From positions 1-15,220 of the forward strand of contig CACZQX010000026.1 of assembly GCA_902783445.1 (NCBI GenBank): 15,220 bases of DNA, read 5' to 3'. Source of the DNA: an uncultured Lachnospiraceae bacterium (lineage in GTDB: Bacteria; Bacillota; Clostridia; Lachnospirales; Lachnospiraceae). A program made the position numbers and the translations under genes. A model generated the notes under the pieces. The model was not told the origin of the DNA. It worked only from the letters and a program-made list of their open reading frames with translations, and ran no database searches. Within the stretch, counting starts at the first letter, position 1, and the number at the start of each line of letters is the position of its first letter. This document shows positions 14,907-15,220 of this stretch, piece by piece.

Positions 14907-15220
14907 ATGAAGGAAAAAGATTCGAGAGCAAAAGAGATAACAAAAACAAGTATAATCGGCATCTTAGCTAATGTTGTTTTGGCTGCGTTCAAGGCTTTGG
15001 TTGGTATTTTGGCCAATTCCATTGCCATAGTTCTTGATTCGGTAAATAATTTAACGGATGCCTTATCTTCCGTAATAACGATTATAGGCATAAAAGTGGC
15101 AAAGAGACCGCCTGATAAAAAGCATCCTTTCGGACACGGAAGAATAGAGTATTTCAGCGCCATTATTATTGCGGCAATCGTCATAACGGCAGGTGTTTCA
15201 TCTTTAATCGAATCCATAAA
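14907..15220 (+). CDS. Cation diffusion facilitator (CDF) transporter, N-terminal part (cut by window end)
   Basis: 104 codons are visible. The sequence shows the CDF pattern: TM1 (about 14-36), TM2 with the metal-site region LDSVNNLTDALSS (43-55), then KRPPDKKHPFGHGRIEYFSA, the signature loop before TM3. CDF proteins export divalent cations by proton antiport. The TM2 site reads N47-xxx-D51 rather than the H-xxx-D usual in zinc transporters, which points towards manganese or iron, with moderate certainty. GGGGGAT lies 8 bases before the ATG at 14907; an in-frame ATG at 14892 overlaps that site and is less likely. Confidence 0.93.
   Translation, partial: MKEKDSRAKEITKTSIIGILANVVLAAFKALVGILANSIAIVLDSVNNLTDALSSVITIIGIKVAKRPPDKKHPFGHGRIEYFSAIIIAAIVITAGVSSLIESI

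Overview
The window looks like chromosomal DNA of a low-GC, motile or chemotactic anaerobic Firmicute, most like Clostridia/Lachnospiraceae. The reasons are AT-rich intergenic DNA with strong AGGAGG-type ribosome binding sites, consensus-type promoters, a CheV gene, a PilZ protein, a VanS/PhoR-like two-component pair, and cytosolic iron-sulfur/flavin redox enzymes of anaerobic type. No tRNA, rRNA, IS element, phage gene or CRISPR array was seen. All complete genes are on the + strand; only the first, cut gene is on the - strand.

Region 1 (1-5500) is a redox locus. A divergent LysR-type regulator (1-158, cut by the window edge) faces a three-gene set across a 315-base regulatory gap. The set is: (a) a 702-residue fusion of a hydrogenase/NuoG-type iron-sulfur array with a GltD-like FAD/NAD(P)H oxidoreductase; (b) a 405-residue protein that keeps the NuoF/HydB-type iron-sulfur C-terminus but shows no FMN/NADH signature; (c) a 489-residue fumarate-reductase-like flavoprotein that lacks the usual catalytic His/Arg residues. 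Two strong hairpins lie between (b) and (c), and a good terminator follows (c). The simplest reading is a LysR-controlled soluble system that passes electrons from NAD(P)H through iron-sulfur clusters to a flavin reductase of unknown substrate. This is the best candidate in the window for an undescribed system.

Region 2 (5500-9012) is a four-gene signalling operon: a PilZ (c-di-GMP-binding) protein, a small single-pass membrane protein of unknown function, an OmpR-family response regulator and its histidine kinase.

Region 3 (9013-12751) starts with a promoter whose -35 lies in a perfect dyad. It then holds a lipoprotein, a CheV (CheW-receiver) protein, and a 627-residue protein with extreme acidic and Lys/Glu-rich stretches, one transmembrane helix and a helical extracytoplasmic C-terminus.

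Region 4 (12755-15220) is housekeeping: hisH-hisF (imidazole glycerol phosphate synthase), ung (uracil-DNA glycosylase), and the start of a cation diffusion facilitator gene cut by the window end. Functions of named families rest on visible motifs; links between genes are inferred from order and spacing.
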